DNA of 64,000 nucleotides from Onchocerca lupi (Eukaryota > Nematoda > Chromadorea > Rhabditida > Onchocercidae). The position numbers and the translations under genes were made by a program. How positions within the stretch are numbered: the stretch's first letter is position 1; every line of letters starts with the position of its first letter. Location of the stretch: assembly GCA_028564675.1 (NCBI GenBank), contig JAOVVO010000024.1, positions 124,001-188,000 on the forward strand. Direction: 5' to 3'. The notes beneath the pieces are model-generated. The model was not told where the DNA came from. It did no database searches and saw only the letters and a program-made list of their open reading frames with translations. Shown here one piece after another: positions 26,995-40,987 of this stretch.

Positions 26995-29900
26995 TGTAAG
27001 CTTTTCAAAACTATTGCTCCACGCACTTATTTTAAAATTTTCCTCTGCTTTTGTACTCTGTTATCGTAAAGAGGAAATACAATCTGTTTCCTATCATTAT
27101 TATATTTTTCTCATATTTTGTTCAAAAGTGAACTGGGAGCAAGGCATATTTTACTATTTGAAAGAGAACATGGCAGAAGTCCAGGGATTATAAAATGTTA
27201 TAAAAGAAAAGACCACATATGTGAGAAAATATTATATCGTATTTTTGTAAAATGAGCTTGAAATAAGGTGAGTACTTTTTAAAGCAACCTGTTTTAATTT
27301 TATTTTGCTGTGAAATTCGACACATTTTTTTTCTAGCTTGTAATTTTGAAGAACTTGATTTATGCTTTTTAATTGTTTGCATTTATTGAAATGTGTACTA
27401 AGGAAGATGAATTTTACAAATGGAATTCCTTCGTTTTCTAGATTTGAAGGGTTCTGCATCAGTTTTTAAATTTCAAAAAAAGAAAATATAAAATTTTTTC
27501 TCGACTATTCATTATTTCAATAATCTTGTTTCTGGTTTTTATAGTTTTTTAAAGGATAGAAAATATTTAATTAAAATAAAACGTAAGCAGAGTGCCCTAA
27601 AATAAACTTTAAAGATATGATTAGGACAAACATATTTTCAAAGATTTGTCTAGTTTAAGAATTTCTTTTTAATTTGCTATAAGACTAAATTTTATTAAGC
27701 TGAATTCATTATTTTATTGCGTAAAATCCTGTATTACATCTTTAAATCAAAACGAGTTCCAGGCTTTATTGTTTTGTGACTAAATAATGATTATGTGACA
27801 TTGACTTGTCGCGCCGCAATGGCCTGTTCTGCAGAAATTTTTAATAACTTTCATGTTATTTTTCTCTGTAATCAAGATATGTTTTTTTATAACCAGTTCT
27901 CATATTCTGCTTTTCATTTCAAGTTGATTCTATATTTCTTTTAAATAAATTTAGAAACTCATTGAAAAATGATTCATAGGATATTATTTTATACAAAATT
28001 TTTTGGAAGAAAGAATCAGGACTGAAGAGGTTAATGACGGCGTTTAGTATCAAATTTTTATATTTTTTATCAAAGTACATATTTTTAGCAAAATAAATGC
28101 ATAAATACCATATTTTTAGCAAAGTAGACTGCTTATTTTTCTGTAAAAGGAGAAATATAAACTGTATACTACTACAGTTTATATTTTAACAATTCTTCTG
28201 GTGGTTATTTTTAGATATTTTTACTTTAATTATTAGAAACAGTGGAGTTTGTATTCAAGCGACTAGTTCTTTGATCAGTGGCATCAGTTATCTTTGATGA
28301 TGAATAATGTATTTTTCGGGCTAATTATTATTTTATATTTCAGTACTTAATGCTTACTTTTAACGGCGTCTTAGTTATAAAACAGCTTTAGTTATAAATT
28401 TAATGATTAAATTTCATGGCAAGAGGAAACTAGTTTAATAACATGCGTAGTGTTATGTTGTATTCTTAAATGACAAAATTGTAGCTTGATGATATTAATT
28501 TTCATATGCTATAACTTTGGCACCTTTTTTCTAAAATATGATTTTTTTTTTTTTGAAAAACTGAAGCTTAAGTTTAACTTTCATTCAGCAAAGTTCGTTA
28601 ATTTAACTATAACATTGGTAATTAATAGTGCTGTTGCTTACACTGGATTACTACACAAATTTTCTCCATATAAGTATTTATCACTGTGCATTAGGAAATT
28701 AGCTTTTAAGTTTCCTTATGTATCAATGTTCAGCTTAGAGCGCTTTTATCCACACTGAAGATGGAGCACTCAGTGGATAGAACACACACCACTAAAACTA
28801 ATGGTATCCATATAAGTTAACTAATGCTGTAATTTACACTGAAAAATTTTTTAACAACTGATCCATAGTAAATAGATTATTTCCAAATGAATAATATTAA
28901 TTCAAATAAATTTAATAATTCTGTAATAAACAGAAAGCTTTTTTGTACGAAATATAGCTTTGTTCTTGGTATTAAAACGAATTATTCAAGATTTTTCGGA
29001 TGGTATCCATAAATTCCTTTTGTTTGTTATAAGTTACCTACCGATGGAATTCACTAATTACATGATAATTAAAATCAAAATAATACTTTATTATTTTTTC
29101 GAAGTGGAGATGGAGAAAAAATGTGATGAAAGGTGTAATTTAAATGAATTCATAAGCAAAATCCAATGAAAATCTGAAGAGTGCTCTCTGTTTCATGATA
29201 GTAGGCGATGAATATAGAGTATGATGTGGAAGCAAAATGATGTCAAAGAAAAATGTGCAGATTTAACCTATGAACTGTCAAAATTAATTACTAATCGAAT
29301 TCCAGAATCTGGAAAATATATTATGAAAGATAGTATAAATTTGAAATATTAAAAAAATCTTACGATCACAAACCTCCATTTTCAGATTTTGAAAATTACA
29401 ATCGTTTGCATTGTTTACTGCTGTTGAGGTGTCCGAGTGTACTATGAATGATTTCCGAACAGGTGTGTAGTTGCTTGTTGACATGTTTAGTATTAAGTCT
29501 TGAACTTCATTAGTTGAATTCAGATATTAATTGATTGTCTTAAAAAGTTAGAAACTGAATAGAAGTTAGATTAATCAAATCAGAGAATGTTCAAATTTAA
29601 CCGTATTTGAGAGATAAGATTTTACATGATTTTTTCGAATTTTTTTTTACTAATATTTCCTAACTAATCAAACATTCATTTAAGGAAATAGGTGCAGGTA
29701 TATAAAAAAGAAAGAATGAGGGTAGTACCATTAGTCCATAAATTATGACTGTAATGGTAACATACTGTTGTCACTTTAATGTTACGAAACAGGTCATGCA
29801 ATGTAGTACGATAGATGGTACAGTAACTGTTATGTATTGCTGCTATTATTTATATTACTAATAGTCTTCTGTTACTCTGATGTCATGAAATTTTAAGATT

Positions 29901-31091
29901 TCTAAGTGGTTTCTTCGCAAAATGCCAACTAACCAATGGTAAAATCCGTTAATCACCGTAGAAACCTAAATTCCGGAAACAATTAATTATAGTAGAAATG
30001 GATGCATAGCAGATGCATGGTATACAATAAATATCTAACATTTGCACGTCACCTTTCCTCTCCATTTATTTGATTTATTATTTGACAGGAATTAATTTCA
30101 AGAAAAGATATCGATTTATTTCTTCACCATTGATTTTAAAAAATTGATATGGAAAAAGTTCCTATTTTCATAGAAGACTGATTTCATGATTTCACTGGAC
30201 TTTAAAAGCTGTTTTTATTGGAAACTATTCCTAGGAATCAGAACAAAAAGAATTAGCTAAAATATGTACTAATATTATAGCTTATCAATAGCTTTTATTT
30301 TTTCGCATTGTTTATTTAACTGCAATGAAAAACTTGAAATAGTTTAGTGCAGTAAAAATACAGAGGGAGTAGGAAAATATTTTTATACAAAGATAATAGT
30401 TATGGACATCGTTTATCACTATTATTTAGCATTTGTAATTGTAATAAATTAGTAGCAGAAAGTTCCGCTCCCAAAATATTCAAGTGTTAAACCATTTTTA
30501 TATCATTACTATTTTAGTCATCTATGGCTAAATTTTTTTTATAATTTATGATGGAAAAAATATTTTTTTTTCTTTTTGCAATGATTTATTGCATAATTTG
30601 ATTGAAGAGAGGGATGGGAAAGAGAGAAAGAAATATCGTGGCATGATGTGACAATCCAAACCATGCAATTATGTTCTAAAAATTTATTTGTGATTCAGCA
30701 TCCTACCTGGTCACTTTTCTGTTGCACAAGATAAAGGTCTTTGAAAATTATTGTTAAAGTTTACTTTTCTTCTGAGAAAAAATAATTGTCTACAAGGCCT
30801 CTGAATGATCATGTAAGAGAGAAGTGGTAAGCCCCATCCCCTCAAGATACTACAATCCATGCTTTTTATTCATGATAACTATTTTATCTATCCTATCTTC
30901 AAAAAAAAGTGTTATTTTTCGTCTAGAACAAATCCTGTTTGAATTTGCGTAACGGTTGTTAGCTATTCGAAGTAACAAAAACTACTGATTTCCTATCGCA
31001 TTTGTGTTTTTACCGAAACAGAAAATTCAGCTGTGAAATAAAATGTTAGACTTTGAAAATTTGGAATTATTTCAATAGTTTTTATTCGCAG

Positions 31092-34000
31092 TTCACTTCT
31101 TAAAGCAAGAAATTGTGAATCAGGCGAATGAAGAGGATGAGGCGATGATGCAGAGGCAAGTTTGGTCATTTTATCTCATCTTTTAGATTCTGAAATCAAT
31201 CACTAGATGACTTGACATCGTAATCGTTTTGAGGAATTTATCTGCATGCCTATATTTTATTATTGGACTAAACGACTTATTAGAAATGATTAATTATTTG
31301 TGACATTTGATATCAGATAATTTAGTTGTTGAGTGAGTGAGGTATACTGTTGGTGGTAATCGCTCATCTATCGGTTTGCTGACAGTTTGTTAGCAGAAGT
31401 GCCGACTTTTTTTTCATTGCTTTGTTGGACAGTTCAAGGCTATCTGTTACTTTTACGGATTTTTAAAATATTGGCTGTAGAGGGATGAAACGATTTACCG
31501 ACGACATTCTGATTGGTTGCTTTGTCGGCAAGCTATAGTGAATGTTTCGGAATAAGCTGTGCAGCTTTTTCAGTTAGTTGCTTTACAACGCTGCAAAAAA
31601 GTGTGGCTTGAAGAGATTCTTGAAGAATGAATGATTCAACTTGCAATTAATTATGAATTAGAAATAAGAATTGAAGTTGGTTTATCATAAGTATGGTTAT
31701 TTGTAGGTGAATAATTTTGCTATTTAGTAATCCATTTGCTTTTGTTGAAATTGTGATACACATTTCAATTCCAAAGTCTTAAAGTCAGAAATAAAATTAT
31801 ACTATGCTCTTCCATAATTTCTTCGTTATCTGATTTTAATTTCCAGCAAAAAAAAGGAAAAAAAATAACCTCGAGATAAGAGTAAAGGATAAGATTATTG
31901 CCAATATCTTAGTGTTATCAAAAAAGAAAAATTTAATTCTCAAATAGTTACAGTTATGCAATACTGCATATCTTATCATTTGTTTATTTTATGATGGTAT
32001 GCTACCAACTTTGTGAATTCATTCTCCATATCTATAAATATATGATAAATGATATCAGATGGATCTTTTTTGACTTCAGCTAATAACTTTACTGGTCTTA
32101 TTGATTAACACATCTCTTTGGGATCAATCGTCATTTAGTGAAGAATAAATTAGTTTGTGTGTTGCACCATTTATCATATTTATTTTTTGTCATTCTACAA
32201 ATTGTACTTAAATACCAAATATTAGTTCTCTGGGAAAATTTTTTTGTACATTAAAAATGAGTGAGAAACAAAATTAGGATTTAGGATTCATGATGGACAG
32301 GAGAGAGACATAGAAAAGTTTTGTGTAGACTTTCTATGGGCAATTCAAAAGTGAAGGTCATCGGTAAATTTGATTAATGATGATGTGGTAAACACATTAT
32401 GATATAATTTTTTTTTGGACCGATAAGAAACGCTGATGATGCAACTTTGATTTTTGTGGACTTTCATTGATAAAGGAAATTGAGGAAAGAGTTAAATAAT
32501 GACAAAAATCTTAGATTCGTTTGATTTGTTATAAGAAGGAAGATATGCCTAGGAATGAGGGAAGGAGAGGAAAGTGAAGAAGATTGCTTTTTTGGTTTTA
32601 TGATATTTCAATGTTTATACATTCTCTAAAAATTTTTTCAGGGGCATTTCAAATCAGTAATGGTATTCTTCATGGGTAAAAGGAAGGCGAGTCCGAATTT
32701 CATTTGTTTATTATTCTGCTATAGCTGTTGATTAAATGATAATATTGTGCATGAAGTGCCTGTATATAGTTTTTCATTTGTGATCTGGAACAAGGAAAAA
32801 GGGGAAAGAAGAGAGAAGATCCAAAAATCTCGAAATATTAATAGGAAATCGATGTCTAATAGTATTACTTTAATACCGTATAAGTTAAAATTTTCTACTT
32901 CACAGGCATTTTATGACGTAATTTGAATTTAAAATATGAATATATTCGATGCATGATCTCTCCGGTCATTCCATTCTTCCGATATTTGATTAAATTGTAT
33001 GTTTATTACGAGGCTTGCTTAGGGTTCTCTTCTCTTGCCCTATTTAAAACATTGAAACAAAAGCCATTTTTATGCATTTTTTTATTTTTTTTTTTTTGAG
33101 TGATTTTCCTTTTTGTTATCAAATAGCTTTGAAGTGTTTTTTATTAAAATATTTTATGTGGTGGTATTCGCTAAGTATGCATTGCAAACATTTGCGTAGT
33201 TGTTTCTGATTAGTGAATTTTCGCTGTTTTTACGTTTTTCCTATTATGATGATAAGTTTAATTAGTGCCTTTCCTGAAAAAGAAAAAAAGCAATGTCCAG
33301 GAACACTGTCATTATCTTGTCTTTTTTAGTTCCTTTCTTTGGTTTGTTTCGTATCAAATTTTCACAATAATATTTTCTTTTCATTCCTTGTCTTCCTCTT
33401 TCAACTTTTTATTTACCATTTTTTTAAATTTCTCATTTCCTTCTTTTTTGCAAAATTTAAGTTCAAATTTTCTGTTTTCTCATTATTTCGTTGGTTGCTT
33501 TCTTATTGTTGGAAATCGAAAGTAAAATATGTTGTTGAATCGTTTGACAAAGAATGCAAAGAATGGAATCTTGAAGATTTTATTATTTTGTAATCGTAAG
33601 AGGCGAATAATTTGTGTCTTTGGTACATACTTTGGTATCTTTATGGAAGAGATACAATATTCACCTTAAAATATTTGAAGATTGTGATGTTCGAGAATTC
33701 TTGAAGGAGTAAATAATTTGAGAAAAACAAAACGAGATGCAAGTTGAAGCATGGGTTTGGATCGAACATAGAAATTGTTCATAGTTTCCAGGGTGAGTGT
33801 AATGGATGAGCAATAAAAATTTTGGGCCAGTATCCGTTTGCCATACTGTTTTATTGGAAGATTTCCTGTATTTAATGTAGGCTTCAACTCCGAGTCTTCG
33901 AATAATAAAACTAATGGAACAAAGTGTGTAAATTAAATCAGAAAGAATTTGATAAAATCTTAAAAAAATTTAAGATAATCTTAATGCAGATCAAAAGTAG

Positions 34001-35987
34001 TCAACGTTCAAGACGGAAGACAATGTAGGAGTAGGCCATTTTGTATTTGTAGGTATGAGATTGATAACGCTACTGATTTCCAGGTAAACTTTATTCATCT
34101 ACTGAAAATGGAAATTTTCACTAATTCACTTCTTCGATGTCGAAATTTTCCATTAAATAGTTGTGGTTTTGTTGAGATTGACAAAAATCAAATGACAGGA
34201 GTTTAAAGTTATGATGCAGTGATTTATTTTACTGAAAACGATGAAAACCGTCACTAATTTACTTAGTTGTCCAGATTTTCCATTAGATAAATGCGCGTTT
34301 GTTAAAACTGACAAAATTAGATGACAGGAGTTTAAGATTTTCATAGAGTGATTTATCTGGAACAATCCTTGAACTTTGTCAATTGTGTAGCCATTATTGT
34401 GTTCATTGTACCATCATTCATCAATTAATGAATTGTCATTAGAGATGCACTGATTTAGACCGCTAATAAACGGATGATTGTCGACAGACAGTGTGTTCGC
34501 CGATGATGAATTGCAAATAGCATCGAGTGCATGAGCCGTGACCTAGATGAATTTTAAAAAATGAACTGAAGTTTGAAGTAGACCTGCGATGATGGCAAGC
34601 CACTTAAATTATCAGAAAAAATAATTGTCTTTATCGATAGCATTTCTTATTCTTTCGGAAATGAGGCAGAACAAAAGATTGGAAAAAATTATTGAAATGT
34701 TTTGTTGTAAGAGTAAGAGATTTAATTTTTGAAAGATAGAAATTAATTCAGTTTGCAGTAAAATTCAATTTAATTTTCAATACAACTAATTGCAGTGCGA
34801 TATGATTTATCATTTTCGATCAATTGTTTAAATCAAGTGAACGGTATTTGTTAAAGCAGTTTTTGAATTAGAAAATTTATCAAAAATTTACCATTTCTTT
34901 TCCCCGTCTTTTCCCACAAACTTTCAAAATAACTCTTGCCTAAAAATTAGAATATCGCTGAATTAGAGGAAGAAGAACCTGGTTATTCATGAAGATACCA
35001 GAAGGTTGAACGGTTAAGAAGTTCGGCAAATAAATGAAAAATCTTATAGCAATATCATTATAAAAAATGAAAATTAAATCAATTTGTCAAATTCGTCAAG
35101 TAATCTAGTAAGAGAAAATTTCGTACAATTAAATAAATCGTTTTTGCAACCTTGAAATAAGTGTTCCTTCAACATTTATGTCCAGTCATTAAAATCAGCA
35201 TTCATTATGTCTAGCATGAACACGATGATCTTGCACAAATTACCTTGCCTGATTGACAGCTTAATTTATAAAAACGAAGCAACAAAATTCTTGTTCCTGA
35301 AGAAATTGTTCAAAAAAAAAAAAACATCTCATGTACAGTGATAAAATGACATACATTAGTAAAAAAAAAAGTACAAACAGAGCTGAACCATGTTTATCAT
35401 AATGATAATAATAATAAAATAATATTATTTAATCATTAGGAATGGAAAAAAATTTGAACCCTTCTTTTTCTACTTTATTAGACTATCCTCAATTTATTTA
35501 TTTTTTCTTCATGAAAGAAGACAAGAGTAGTACGAACAAGTGAGAAATATCACAAGGCGAGATTTTCATGTTGAATTATGTAATTTTTTTAGTCTTCTTG
35601 CGATTTCATACTACTACGCCATGATGCGTGCATGAACTTCGCAAAAGGGATTCACAATGATGACCATCAAAACTTCCATTTGATTCACATTGATAATCTC
35701 ACTTTAATTACTTTGGTCAATTAAGAAAGAACTAAAAAAAAACAAGAGTTGTTGAAGTGTTAAACTATTTGCATCAGTTTCATAAATATTATGTTTCCAA
35801 TATTAAATTTACCGCTGTTGTCATCAATAATCTGAAATTACAATAACCCTTCATAGCTGATGTTATCGAGGCCAGGCCTAATGAAGTGTCTACTTGTCTG
35901 GATAAAAGAGAAGGAGGAAATTTTGAGAAATTTACAAATGGATTGAATTCTCAGCAGCTTTCAAGAGCACAGGAATCGATGGCATGA
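31092..35987 (+). other. Three phase-compatible exon-like segments
   Basis: Segment 1 (31092-31159) reads HFLKQEIVNQANEEDEAMM and ends at CAA|gtttgg. Segment 2 (34951-34981) is acidic (NIAELEEEEP) and ends in phase 1. Segment 3 (35857-35987) starts in the matching phase, contains DVIEARPNEVSTCLDKREGG and ends in TGA. Each has AG before it, and the first two have GT after. The composition is unlike the surrounding DNA. Introns would be 3.8 and 0.9 kb, and no start exon was found, so this may be coincidence. Confidence 0.18.
34101..34358. repeat. Tandem direct repeat, 2 units of about 130 bp
   Basis: Units 34101-34230 and 34231-34358 share actgaaaa, tcactaatt, attttccatta, a/ctgacaaaa, atgacaggagttta and gtgatttat in the same order. 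They are diverged but clearly homologous. Confidence 0.85.
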
Positions 35988-37805
35988 TTCGTTCATTCAT
36001 TTTATTTCTCTTTAACTCTAAGTTGTTTTTTCTTCATCTATTTTAAAAAGTTTTTATCACGTTATTGAGAACCATGTTCTTGAATTTAAATTTACAGAAT
36101 TTTTAATATAACTTACCACAGTCGAAATTTTTTATCTTTTTTTTTTCACAGTTTTAAACTTTTATGAGCAAACTGCAAAAATTTTTTGGTATCACCAAAA
36201 AATTCTGCCAATTTCTCAATTTTGAAATTGTTTTCTTTGAAATGATTCACTAAATTCACAGATTTATTATTTTGTAATCTTTGAGCTGGCACATTGAGCA
36301 CTTATTTCATTTGCTCTCGACATATTTAATCTTAATTTAATCCGCAATTTCAACAAAATGTCACTAGTTTCTTTCGAATATATAATAAATAATGATTTTG
36401 GTGCAGAAAATGTTCTGCCAAATGCTAGCCCATTAAGATTTTCTTCCTATTTCCACTTTATTTTCAATTTAAATGATTTCATTTCCTTGAAAAACGTACT
36501 TCGCTATTTTGTTAAAAGTATAGTTATTAGCATTTTTACAAAATAATTATCCCTTTTTCAAAAAAAAAAAGTCTTAAAATTTATGTTCTAAATCTCAATG
36601 CTAAAAAATTTTCTTAATTTATTCAAGAGAAATTTGAGTTTGCAGAATTCTTGAATGTTTGAATTATCCCATGTTTAGATTTTCAAAATTCTAGAAATCA
36701 TTTTTCAAAATTTTAGTATGATTTAGAAGGAAGGGCAGCATGAAAATGAGATAATAAAGCTATTTTCCCTGCACCTTGATTTCAGAAACTTTGAAGATTT
36801 GAAATACATCATGAATTGATTCTTTGATCAGAGTATCGTGAAAGTACAAATAGAAAGACGCTACTATTGTTTCTCTTTCAAATTCGGGATACTGAAATTG
36901 GAAGAGAGAAAGTAGCAACGAATCCTCTGCTTTTTTATTCCTACACCTTTTTTTTGATTTAATATTGAAAAGAAGACTATATAAATTTCAGTAATTTGTC
37001 TGAATCTATTCTATCTCAAAATAGCAATTTGACACATCGATGGAAGTCAGCTCTCAAAGTGTTAGGAAAATTCTCAGGCTATCAATAATTTAGAACTATT
37101 TCCAACTCTTCAACTTAATGCTATTAAATCCTTCGAAGAATAAGCCATTTCTTAACTAAAATGCCACAGATTTCATTCCAAATTTGACTACTGAGCTCTT
37201 GGCTGAGCAAATGCAATGCAGAAATTCAAATTATATGTGAATTAATTAAACTTTATGTAACATATGTGTTTGTCTTTCAGACATTCACAATTTAAACTGC
37301 ATACTGATGCCTTTCTAAAATCATATCTTTCAAGTTTAGAATAAATTATACTTAAATTTGAACGAGAACAATTTGAGTGAAGTCAAATACAAAAAATTTA
37401 ATAAGATTTCTAGTAGAATGAAGGACAAAGCATTTAGTACAATATTATTAAATAAGTAAAATGTGATTTTAACTTACACACTTTTATCCTACATGTTCTT
37501 TTATCTATATTTTCCTGTGCTAAATAATCTCAGTTCTTTTTCATTTGCATAATTTCACTTTTGATTAAGTTTTTTTTATTATTTCAAGAATTTACGATGA
37601 GATGACCTTGTGATCAGCAGAGTAGAAGAAAGAACAGATAAATGAGGTAGAAGTGATTCTCTAAGAAAGCTTTATTTGATATCTATTATATATAAATACA
37701 CACATTTAGGTCTCTAATTGCGTTCCCTGGCTGTCACCCCAGATCAGATCCAATAATTGTCAATTTTTCATCTCAAATGGGAAAATGAAAAATTCCAGAA
37801 ATTCT

Positions 37806-37862
37806 CATCGGCTTTTTGACATTGCATGATTTTTAACATCGGCTTTTTGACATTTCATGATT
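37806..37862. repeat. Short direct repeat, 31-bp period, about 2 copies
   Basis: catcggctttttgacatt is followed by g or t and catgatt in both copies, the second starting 31 bases after the first. Confidence 0.9.
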
Positions 37863-38096
37863 ACAACGAATTTCCTATCATCGCGGAATCTTTTTCCTAA
37901 ATTTTTATCGAAAATTAAAGCAACCATACTTCTCACTCAAGTACTTCCCGATATAGAACGTCGCCATAGAAATATCGTCTTCAATGATCGGTCTATGGCG
38001 ATGTTTTACATCGAAAATCATAATCAAAAATGGCGGGTTGTCATGAATGTTGTCTTTTTCAAACGTTGCTTTACCATAAAATTTTGTCTAACTTAA
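37857..38096 (+). other. Orphan 79-codon open frame
   Basis: ATG-initiated frame with fairly balanced composition in its centre (LPDIERRHRNIVFNDRSM). It contains a 9-bp inverted repeat (cgccataga / tctatggcg, about 37961-37999). No splice signals, family or upstream signals were recognised. It may be a chance frame or a fragment of a mobile element. Confidence 0.2.
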
Positions 38097-38707
38097 TGTA
38101 AATTAAAATGCCTGTTCTCCATAACACTTCAAGTATTTCAAATCGGTAGGTAAAATAATACAATTCGAATAAATTAATGTTTTGATTTTTTGGATTAAAA
38201 TTTAAATTGCTCTTGCTTTAAGATACGAAAATTTTTTGAAAATGTTATTTCTTTCGTTATTTTTTTTTTACTTCCTATTGCTAAATATTTTAAGTAATTG
38301 CTTATCACATCAATTGACTGATTGTTTGAATCAGATCATGCGTTGATCAAATCGCTAAATTAATGTTCACTAAGGATAAATGTTGAACTAAATATGACTG
38401 CACTGTTAACGCTGCTTAAAAAAATTTTGATATTCTTCATTCTGCTTCCCGGGAATATTCAATTGATATATCTCAATCAAAAGTACTTATATAAGCAGAA
38501 TTTTTGTGGATTGAAAAGTTGACTGTAATACTGGCTTGATTTCGATGAAATATTGACAGCATTCACTCCGAATTCATTTTCCAGCTTTTCTACAGATCCA
38601 TTTGCTGCGACTATCTTAAATTTAATCTACATTTGTTTACATTTTATTTTAAACTAAGTTACGATCAGAATATAATTGTGGAAAAATTATCAAACTGAAT
38701 CGAATCG

Positions 38708-40466
38708 ATGAGTGGAAAGCATCATTGCTGGTCTCTGCTACTTCTAAATTCTTTATGGGGCATCATACTATGTTCAGCTCAAAATCTTTGTTTCCAATGT
38801 TCAGATCCAAACATAGAAGTGGTAAGTATAATTTTTTCTCGAACTCAAACCTTTTGGAATTCAAACTTCAGAAAACGATATTCGGATAATGGATAAACTA
38901 TTTCAGAATCTAATTCAAATTAATTTTTGACAATTTTTTTTGCAAATAGATAGGTTAAAGATTAGGGCTTTAATAATGGAATATTGAAATTTCCGCAAAT
39001 CATTCTCATTGAAAGTACAATTCATGCAAGACAAGGTTATAATGAATCAGCGACAAGGAATATGTCAACTGGGGATGAATGTACCAATGTGACAGATCTA
39101 CAAGTAAGCACAAGTAAGACGCAAATTATTTTGATCGATCAAAATAAACTTGCGAAAGCCTCTAATAGAATAAAAGAATATTCTAACAGAAGTATCAGAA
39201 CTGTAGCATTATGGTGCATTTTTCAACAATCCAAGAGTTCTTCAAGACGACAGCAGAGGGGATGAAAGACAACCGCCATGCGAATCAGGAAGAAATGTCA
39301 GGTTCCAAATGTGTCGCGATCCCTGCTACACGTTAAACGTTACTACGTTCGACATCAGAAGCAAACAACATCTATTGTTCGGTATTTATTTCTTTGTTAC
39401 TCAATCTATATGAATAAAAATGTAAATCTTCGTTGTAGCTTTAGAAACAACGTTGCAAGTTCTTGACCGATTGCTTTGAAATTTCGATATGATGCTGCAT
39501 TCGAATAATCGCAGGTTTTTATATAGATATACATGGTTTTTTTCTTTTATCTGTCACACCTGGACAGGTAAAAGTAAGTGAGCGGACCACAATTACTTTC
39601 TGCATTGTTCATTTCTGCACAATGTTTCAAGTTCCTCATCGATTAATTTGAAAATTTGAAATAGCGTTGCATTCGAATCGCGTGCTTACGAACTTTCGAA
39701 CTAGCTCGAACCAGCCACGCTTTGCATCGTTGAGTCTAGCTAGTAAAATTTATAAAAATAATTATGATTTATTGCAAAATTGCTTTTTTAATCTGATCGC
39801 AATCTCAGTAAAAGCAAATTACCATCAATGATGAGTCTTCTGCGCAGAGAAATATTTATACTTCCAATTTTCTTCTTCAACAATAAATATTAACAAAATA
39901 GGTTTCACAAAAAATTGAGATACCATCAGTGGACCTTTTTAACCTAAATAGATCACTGGAGCAAATTAAAGAAAAAGTCAAATTTATTATTTTGTTATCA
40001 ATAGAGCAATGAATGAAAGCAAAGTTTTCTAGAGTCAAATGCATCAGATCCATTTGTAGGCATGTCACATGGTTGTTCAACGTTAGTTCTTCTGTCCAGC
40101 AGAATCCGATACAACAGTTGCTTTCATTCAAGTATTTTGTTACAAACTACACCTCCACATCCGTTGCAAACGCAGTATTGTTTTTGCACCGGTGATACAT
40201 GCAACCTTATCAGGTCTGCAAGTACAATGATGCGTATTGGTGCTTCAAGGCTTAAGGAGCAAGATAGTGCATTGATCACTCGAAGTCACACAGGTATCAC
40301 CAATATTACTTCCGGTTCAACAGCGAAAAATATGCATATCTCCGCGACCTTTCTATTATTATTTGTACTGCTAAGATGTTACTTATATGTTCCAATATTC
40401 CTCTTCGCATCGCATCGAAATTTGTCTGGAGAAAATAATTTGCGATCAGAACTCTTTGTATCTTGA
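38708..40466 (+). CDS. Secreted LU/ET-module-like protein with probable GPI anchor
   Basis: Four exons (38708-38821, 38966-39103, 39207-39381, 40033-40466) join with phases 0, 0 and 1 to give 286 aa. The N-terminus is a signal peptide (hydrophobic LLLLNSLWGIILCSA), followed at once by LCFQCSDP, the opening of many Ly6/uPAR-like and nematode ET-module proteins. Further cysteines occur in STGDECTN, PPCESG, QMCRDPCYT, GMSHGCS and finally QYCFCTGDTCN, the typical closing CN motif of the fold. After it comes a spacer and a hydrophobic stretch (ISATFLLLFVLLRCYLYV), consistent with a GPI-attachment signal, although the tail beyond it is longer than usual, so the final exon may be misjudged at its 3' end. 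The extracellular role is unknown. The third intron contains two copies of a transposon-like sequence. Transcription converges on the CPEB gene. Confidence 0.72.
39446..39685. repeat. Two diverged copies of a transposon-like motif in an intron
   Basis: Copies at 39446-39513 and 39617-39682 share a c/t-gtt-g/t-caagttc, cgatt, tttgaaa and gcattcgaat in register, about 170 bases apart. The motif 'ccgattgctttgaaatttcg' resembles conserved ends of widespread non-autonomous elements in invertebrates; the class is uncertain (recall only). Confidence 0.6.
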
Positions 40467-40781
40467 TTTTGTGTTAATATAAGTGAAACTTTTTTTGGGA
40501 TCAACATGAACAAAACTAGTTGGGGTCGTTTAAAAGAAAGAGAAAGTAAAAAAAGCAAAATAGTAAAAGTGGAAATGTAAGAAACAAAAGGCATACAAAG
40601 AAAGAGTTGATGAAGAAGTATTCCAAAAACTATTTGTTTATTATTTATTATATTTGCATGGCACTGAACATATTTTTTGACTAAAATGATACTTGAAATC
40701 AGCTAATTTGTAGACACTTTACGCTTATTTGTTCGGTACTTCCTATTATCCTGAAGGCGAAGAGAAGAAGACTGTGCATCC

Positions 40782-40787
40782 AATAAA
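40782..40787 (+). terminator. Poly(A) signal AATAAA of the LU-like gene
   Basis: Canonical hexamer about 316 bases after the stop at 40466, facing the CPEB poly(A) signal. Confidence 0.55.
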
Positions 40788-40927
40788 TTTGCATAGTTTT
40801 TATAGAAATTCATTATTTGAAATTAAATTACACAAAATATTTTATGTGAGAAAAACCATCAAATATTAAAACAATTGCAAAGAAATTGAGATATACATAC
40901 GAAAATAATACAAACATTGTGCTTAGC

Positions 40928-40933
40928 TTTATT
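40928..40933 (-). terminator. Poly(A) signal AATAAA of the CPEB gene
   Basis: Minus-strand AATAAA (reads tttatt on plus) about 55 bases past the CPEB stop codon at 40990-40988. Confidence 0.6.
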
Positions 40934-40987
40934 TCTGAATTATTCATGAATTTTTTTCTGGAGAATAGACAATCATTTTTTTGCTAA

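Larger units (their letters stand above)
26995..38707. other. Large gene-poor region
   Basis: About 11.7 kb, very AT-rich, with no gene I can name. It holds short tandem duplications (34.1-34.36 kb and 37.8 kb), a minus-strand ATG-initiated exon-like frame at about 29380-29485, a plus-strand frame of 42 codons from 29220, three phase-compatible exon-like segments at 31.1, 34.95 and 35.9 kb, and a 79-codon ATG frame at 37857. None has recognisable homology. Confidence 0.45.

Noticed and set aside
37643..37655. tgaggtag string like the let-7 seed
   Set aside because: The match stops after eight bases and no hairpin surrounds it.
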